Positions 59,860-64,000 of a stretch of DNA of 64,000 nt are shown piece by piece. The notes under the pieces are model-generated. The model was not told the DNA's origin. It made no database searches and saw only the letters and a list, made by a program, of their open reading frames with translations. Position numbers and translations under genes: made by a program. How positions within the stretch are numbered: the stretch's first letter is position 1; each line of letters begins with the position of its first letter. This DNA comes from an uncultured Flavobacteriales bacterium (GTDB lineage Bacteria > Bacteroidota > Bacteroidia > Flavobacteriales_D > Crocinitomicaceae), in contig CAJWRM010000005.1 in the NCBI GenBank assembly GCA_913046365.1, positions 20,931 through 84,930 on the forward strand, written 5' to 3'.

Positions 59860-62800
59860 TTATTTCAATATGACTAATTTTTCTGTTTTTTCTGCAGTTT
59901 GACCACTTGTATCTTTTACTTTCACACGGTAAATATAGACGCCTTTGGCCAATTGATCACCATAATTGTCTTTTCCATCCCAAAATATTTGACTTACCCG
60001 AAATCCTTGAGTAGGAATGATCTCGTTGAGTGTTTGTACTAGTCGACCTGAAATCGTAAAAATCTGAATCTGGACCTCTAATTCATTGCATGCAAAAGAA
60101 TGCTCAAACATAAACTCAGTGGAGCTTGTAAAAGGGTTCGGATAGTTCAAAACATTTTGAAGTACTAAATTCTCGTTGTCAACAACAACAAAGTCTATGG
60201 TGCTTTTAGAGGAGTTGTTGTTTACATCCCAAACTTTGAATTCTAATGTATGCGGACCAGGCGTCAAATCATCAAATTGGAAACGAATTTCGCCGGATTG
60301 ATAAGAATCAAGATCTGCTACATAAAAATCATTCAAAATAAAGGGCTCCGAAGAATTTCCATCTAAGATTGCAGTAATATCATGACCGATACCGTTACCC
60401 ACCGTATTTACACCATTTTCATCAAAAATCTTTGCCAATAAAATGGGCTCAAAATCTGTTTGACCGCCAGCAACAAAGTTTTCGTCATTCATATATAGTG
60501 TCACCTCTGGGCCAACAGCATCTGATATACCATTTGGATCAATTCCGCCAATAACAACTGAGGTGTCATAACCTCCCGCATCTATTTGATCTGCAAAACC
60601 ATAATAGCTGATTTTCCCATTCCCATAATTCAATGAAATATCCTTTGGTACAACAAAAGAAAATTCGAATGCACCATTGGTTATAGAAACCTTTCCTTTG
60701 TAGATAACATTTCTTTGCAATTCATATTCAATCTCCGGGGAATAAAGGTCTTGACCCAATGTAGTTTGTAGTTTTATTTTATCAAAAATTGAAGGTGTCA
60801 TAACACCATTGAATCCTGTAATTGTGTTGCCAAAATGATCTTCAATATGCCCCTTCATCACGACCTTGCTCAAAGCTCTTATTGTGTCTATTGCGAGTTC
60901 AGGAGAAATCCCATTAATGCTATCCGTTACGACATTTAGGTCAGGTAATGCAATCTTTAGCGCAGGGTCTCCAATCAGCGTAAAGCTTCTTTTATTATCG
61001 CTCGAACCTGTTTCATTTTTGGTGCGCATTACAATATCACCAAAGGCCAATGGAGTGCCGTCAGGATTTCGGTCGAATACATTTTGAAAAAACTTATTAC
61101 CCGTTGTTGTATTCACGCCAAAATATACAGAACGAGTAGTCGTCATTAAGGCTATCGCCCCGCCATTTGGATTCAAAGAAACCCATTCTCCGGCAGAAAT
61201 ACGAGCAGGATCGTCGTATTTGGTGAATTCACAAGTTGCAGATACAAAAAGCGTCAATGCATTGATATTGTTCCATGAATTGATTTGTGGAATAGTGACA
61301 ACGCGCTCTTCAGCAAGCCCTACTTCCCCTCCATGCCCAACATAATTGAAAACCAAAGCTCCTCGCTGGATTCGATCTGATATGGCCGATACAATCTCAG
61401 GATACCTTTGACCTCCAGCACTCGTCTGTTGTGGATAAGAATCAAGATAAAGCTTGTCACAATTCATTTCATTGTGGTTTGCCTTAGTGTATTGGTATTG
61501 AGGTTCGGTGTCATTATAAATAAAATAACCTGATTCTTCGTCGTCGGCAACCTGAACATATTTCTGACGCCAATCACCAAAGGTATTTAAAGAGTTGTCC
61601 TCCAAGCAACAAGACGCTCCGGCATTTGCAAATAAATCCGAACCGTTATTCATATAGTGTTCAATTTTATCTACTTGTTGTTCAGCTTGTGTAATTGTAG
61701 AGGCCAAAATACGGCCAATTCCTATGTCTAATAAATCCGCGCCTGTTATTGCCTCATTATCGTCTAACATACCATAGAAATCATCGGTAACCAATGCAGA
61801 AATATGATTTTCGCTACCTACAACTTGATACGTCAAAACAAAATTATTATTGTCGGGAACTCTGTTTTTCGGATCGTATGTGCCATCACCAAAAAGCAAT
61901 AGGTATTTTGGGGCAGTTTCAGGATTTGCTTGCGCGCGATCGTAAAACATCTTAGCAAAAGATCTTATTGCAACTGCATCAGGCCCTCCTGAACTAAATT
62001 CATTATAAATCTGACCTGTTGTAACCACATGCACTATCAGTCCTTGATCGCGGTGTAAATCTGCCAAGCGGTCGGCTTGGGTTTTAAAATTGGGATGAGT
62101 AACAATAAGGTATTCCGCTTGCGGCAAAGCATGCAGATTTTGATAGTCAACGGGCCCGATAAATTCAGCACTCAAAAAAGTCCCCCCATTGCTAGCGATG
62201 TATTCTTTGTACCCTAATGAATCAATAAACTCATAGTTGCTTCCGGATAAAACACCGGAAATAATTTTAGGATGATGTCTATCAGCGAGGCTCCAGATAA
62301 ATCCTGTACTAGGAAAATTTGAAAGCTGAAAACTCCCTACACCATTTTGTGGTCCAGTCAAATTTCTAAACCCAAGCTGGCTTCCATAAAAAACAAGGTT
62401 CCTTTTCGCGTTTAACTGAATTCTATCCAAATAGGTCATTACACTTGGACTATTTCTTTGTATCGTGATTTTCAATGGTATTGATCCTGAGCCTGGGTTT
62501 GACAATGAAAAAATTTGAGAAGACCTAACAAAATCAATGGATGTATGAGGCAATACAGCTTCTGTTAAGGTTATTCCATTAACAGAGTACCTTTGTAAGG
62601 TTCCTGCTCCACTTGTCGCATTAGTGGCGATAGAGGTTTTAAAAACCACAGGGCTATTGGCTATGTTAGGAATGGAAAAATTAAATGTTTGTTCTAAATC
62701 AATATCAAACAGCTCACCATACCAACGCTGACCGCCTCCGATTAGGGAAATCAAGTCATTTTCGTAACAGGCATGGTAATCATATACGGTAATTGTTTCA

Positions 62801-63681
62801 TCCGGAGCATCCGTTATAATGGGATTTGAAGTGATTTCTGCTGAGGGTCTTTCGGAATTAATATTGATAAAATAGTAGGAATAATCAGAATAAATATTTT
62901 TGATCTGCTCAAATTCATCTGTTCCATTAGCGCGCCACCGATTTGGGCCCCAACCATAAAATAGAATAAAGTCGTTTTGGTTAAAAACATTATCAGCGGC
63001 ACCAAAATATTGAACGGAGTTCTGCGCCAAATCATCCGTTCGGTAAACGCTATTTAGCTCGGGTAGCTTTCCGTCTCCATTACCGAAAACATGTACATCC
63101 CGAGGGTTAAGGTTAGACATGTCGATACCCATTGCTGCAAGAAAGTCATAATTAATCTTGTATATTCCGTCATTTTGAAGCGCGATTTTATACCATTCTC
63201 CTGATCCATTTTGCAAGACTGATTCAGTGACAAAATCTTTATTAACGGCAAGCACCTCTTTGTATGCATTGATTTTAACCGAGATTATTCTTTTAAGCTT
63301 TCCCGCTTCTCTAATAAACGGAATACCTGAAACCACTAAGAAAGGTTTGTGCGCACTATTTGTAAACTTTACTTCCAAGGAATTTTCCTTAGTCAATTGT
63401 ATTTTAAGCTCTTGAAAATACTTTTCGTCCGATTTTAAAGCGTTCTCTGTGATATATTGAACAGATTGCATCTTCAGTCCTTTTTGTTTTAATACCGTCT
63501 TATTGTAATATCTCGGTATACCATTATCATAGTGGACTTTGTCAAAATTCGGAGCCAAAAATGAATTTTCACCATTTTCCAAAGAAATAGGATTGTTCCA
63601 CTTAATATGCTCTGTAAAATCTTGACAATATGAAAAGCTAAGTGATAAAAGAAATAAAGAGAAAAATAAGCACTTATTCAT
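59860..63681 (-). CDS. porU: Type IX secretion sortase PorU
   Basis: A 1273-residue exported cysteine protease. The signal peptide is MNKCLFFSLFLLSLSFSYCQ. An N-terminal region (about 20-500) precedes a C25 domain with catalytic His783 (NYVGHGGEVG) and Cys817 (FVSATCEFTKYDDP). The spacing is like that of gingipains. The C-terminal part (about 1170-1273, NYPNPFTSSTEFMFEHSF ... GVYIYRVKVKD) is a T9SS-type tail. PorU removes the sorting signal of cargo and joins it to surface lipopolysaccharide. It is divergent from the PorP/SprF-like gene; porV follows. Confidence 0.92.
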   Translation of the reverse strand: MNKCLFFSLFLLSLSFSYCQDFTEHIKWNNPISLENGENSFLAPNFDKVHYDNGIPRYYNKTVLKQKGLKMQSVQYITENALKSDEKYFQELKIQLTKENSLEVKFTNSAHKPFLVVSGIPFIREAGKLKRIISVKINAYKEVLAVNKDFVTESVLQNGSGEWYKIALQNDGIYKINYDFLAAMGIDMSNLNPRDVHVFGNGDGKLPELNSVYRTDDLAQNSVQYFGAADNVFNQNDFILFYGWGPNRWRANGTDEFEQIKNIYSDYSYYFININSERPSAEITSNPIITDAPDETITVYDYHACYENDLISLIGGGQRWYGELFDIDLEQTFNFSIPNIANSPVVFKTSIATNATSGAGTLQRYSVNGITLTEAVLPHTSIDFVRSSQIFSLSNPGSGSIPLKITIQRNSPSVMTYLDRIQLNAKRNLVFYGSQLGFRNLTGPQNGVGSFQLSNFPSTGFIWSLADRHHPKIISGVLSGSNYEFIDSLGYKEYIASNGGTFLSAEFIGPVDYQNLHALPQAEYLIVTHPNFKTQADRLADLHRDQGLIVHVVTTGQIYNEFSSGGPDAVAIRSFAKMFYDRAQANPETAPKYLLLFGDGTYDPKNRVPDNNNFVLTYQVVGSENHISALVTDDFYGMLDDNEAITGADLLDIGIGRILASTITQAEQQVDKIEHYMNNGSDLFANAGASCCLEDNSLNTFGDWRQKYVQVADDEESGYFIYNDTEPQYQYTKANHNEMNCDKLYLDSYPQQTSAGGQRYPEIVSAISDRIQRGALVFNYVGHGGEVGLAEERVVTIPQINSWNNINALTLFVSATCEFTKYDDPARISAGEWVSLNPNGGAIALMTTTRSVYFGVNTTTGNKFFQNVFDRNPDGTPLAFGDIVMRTKNETGSSDNKRSFTLIGDPALKIALPDLNVVTDSINGISPELAIDTIRALSKVVMKGHIEDHFGNTITGFNGVMTPSIFDKIKLQTTLGQDLYSPEIEYELQRNVIYKGKVSITNGAFEFSFVVPKDISLNYGNGKISYYGFADQIDAGGYDTSVVIGGIDPNGISDAVGPEVTLYMNDENFVAGGQTDFEPILLAKIFDENGVNTVGNGIGHDITAILDGNSSEPFILNDFYVADLDSYQSGEIRFQFDDLTPGPHTLEFKVWDVNNNSSKSTIDFVVVDNENLVLQNVLNYPNPFTSSTEFMFEHSFACNELEVQIQIFTISGRLVQTLNEIIPTQGFRVSQIFWDGKDNYGDQLAKGVYIYRVKVKDTSGQTAEKTEKLVILK

Positions 63682-63813
63682 AATCCGAACGAAACAATTG
63701 AATTGATAGTCTAAAAAACGGCAAAATATTCAAATTATTACAATTAATATACGATATTTGTAACCTTACAAACTATAATCACGTTAAGATTGTTCGTGAC
63801 TAAACTCAATTGT

Positions 63814-64000
63814 GTGAAGAAAAAGCATTTAATCCTATTTGTTTTTGTGATCGCTTGTCTCTCGACAACGAATCTAAATTCGTTGCGTTCACAAGATCCT
63901 ACGTTCACGCAGTTCTTCTCAAACCCCATATATCTGAACCCAGCACTTGCCGGCTCTTCAGGTTGTCCTAGGTTTGCGATGAACTACCGGAACGAATGGC
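63814..64000 (+). CDS. PorP/SprF-family type IX secretion protein, N-terminal part (3' end outside window)
   Basis: A frame opening at GTG runs off the right edge. The 62 visible residues have a signal peptide (KKKHLILFVFVIACLS) ending near LRSQ, then DPTFTQFFSNPIYLNPALAG, which is diagnostic of the PorP/SprF family, followed by CPRFAMNYRNEW. A second GTG at 63796 in the same frame is possible. PorP/SprF proteins are outer-membrane partners of T9SS and gliding adhesins. It is transcribed away from porU, so the two share the 132-base control region. Confidence 0.88.
   Translation, partial: MKKKHLILFVFVIACLSTTNLNSLRSQDPTFTQFFSNPIYLNPALAGSSGCPRFAMNYRNEW

Noticed and set aside
1..64000. tRNA, rRNA, CRISPR arrays, insertion sequences, prophage
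   Set aside because: I looked through all gaps and saw no cloverleaf-like sequence, no regularly spaced repeats and no transposase, integrase or terminal inverted repeats.

Overview
The window is a gene-dense, AT-rich stretch of a chromosome from a member of the Bacteroidota, most likely a marine Flavobacteriales relative. The evidence is a type IX secretion system (two PorU/PorV-type pairs, a PorP/SprF-like start, a secreted protease with a T9SS tail), a TonB-dependent receptor, promoters of the TTTG/TAnnTTTG kind used by the Bacteroidota primary sigma factor, and an absence of obvious Shine-Dalgarno sites. Sodium energetics (Na+-NQR and NhaD) suggest a saline habitat. Coding regions abut or overlap almost everywhere. 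I found no rRNA, tRNA, CRISPR array, prophage or insertion sequence.

Layout, left to right. 1-2191: the 3' part of a TonB-dependent receptor gene. 2188-6618: an orphan NarL-type regulator, tsaC, rpmE2, an LpxD-like acyltransferase and a SpoIIE-type phosphatase. 6619-12875: a leftward pair, porV2 then a very large porU2 sortase-like gene. 12998-17277: pssA, purS, an aldehyde dehydrogenase, a membrane coiled-coil protein and an enoyl-CoA hydratase. 17306-21619: a translation block, rplM-rpsI-rpsB-tsf, then pyrH-frr; ribosomal protein S2 carries a long histone-like tail. 21661-23996: hmgA and hppD for tyrosine catabolism, leftward. 24125-25060: L-threonine dehydrogenase.

25179-31339 is the most distinctive region. 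It is a tight eight-gene set of ECF sigma factor, crtI, crtB, idi, a pterin synthase of PTPS type, a flavin reductase-like protein, a DNA photolyase and a peroxiredoxin. Four copies of an 11-bp motif (TTTTGTTtAAC) precede the sigma gene. I read it as a light and photo-oxidation response operon that joins carotenoid synthesis to the photolyase and, by inference, to its cofactors.

31341-42087: an acyl-CoA dehydrogenase diverging from anmK; then a rightward run of an amino-acid dehydrogenase, nhaD, exbB-exbD-tonB, folC, pyrR-pyrB, a STAS protein and rnz. 42077-47115 is leftward: a small membrane protein, a subtilase with a T9SS tail, an LptF/G-family permease and tgt. 47191-49541: a glycosyltransferase, an ECF sigma factor and rsmG, facing apaG. 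50203-56253: the complete nqrABCDEF operon. 56265-58456: bioB-bioF, leftward. 58541-63681: porU-porV, leftward. The window ends in the 5' part of a divergent PorP/SprF-like gene.

Functional threads are protein export and sorting by T9SS, sodium-coupled energetics, translation and tRNA modification, envelope building, and the light-response operon. All identities come from reading motifs and family resemblance by eye, without database searches.
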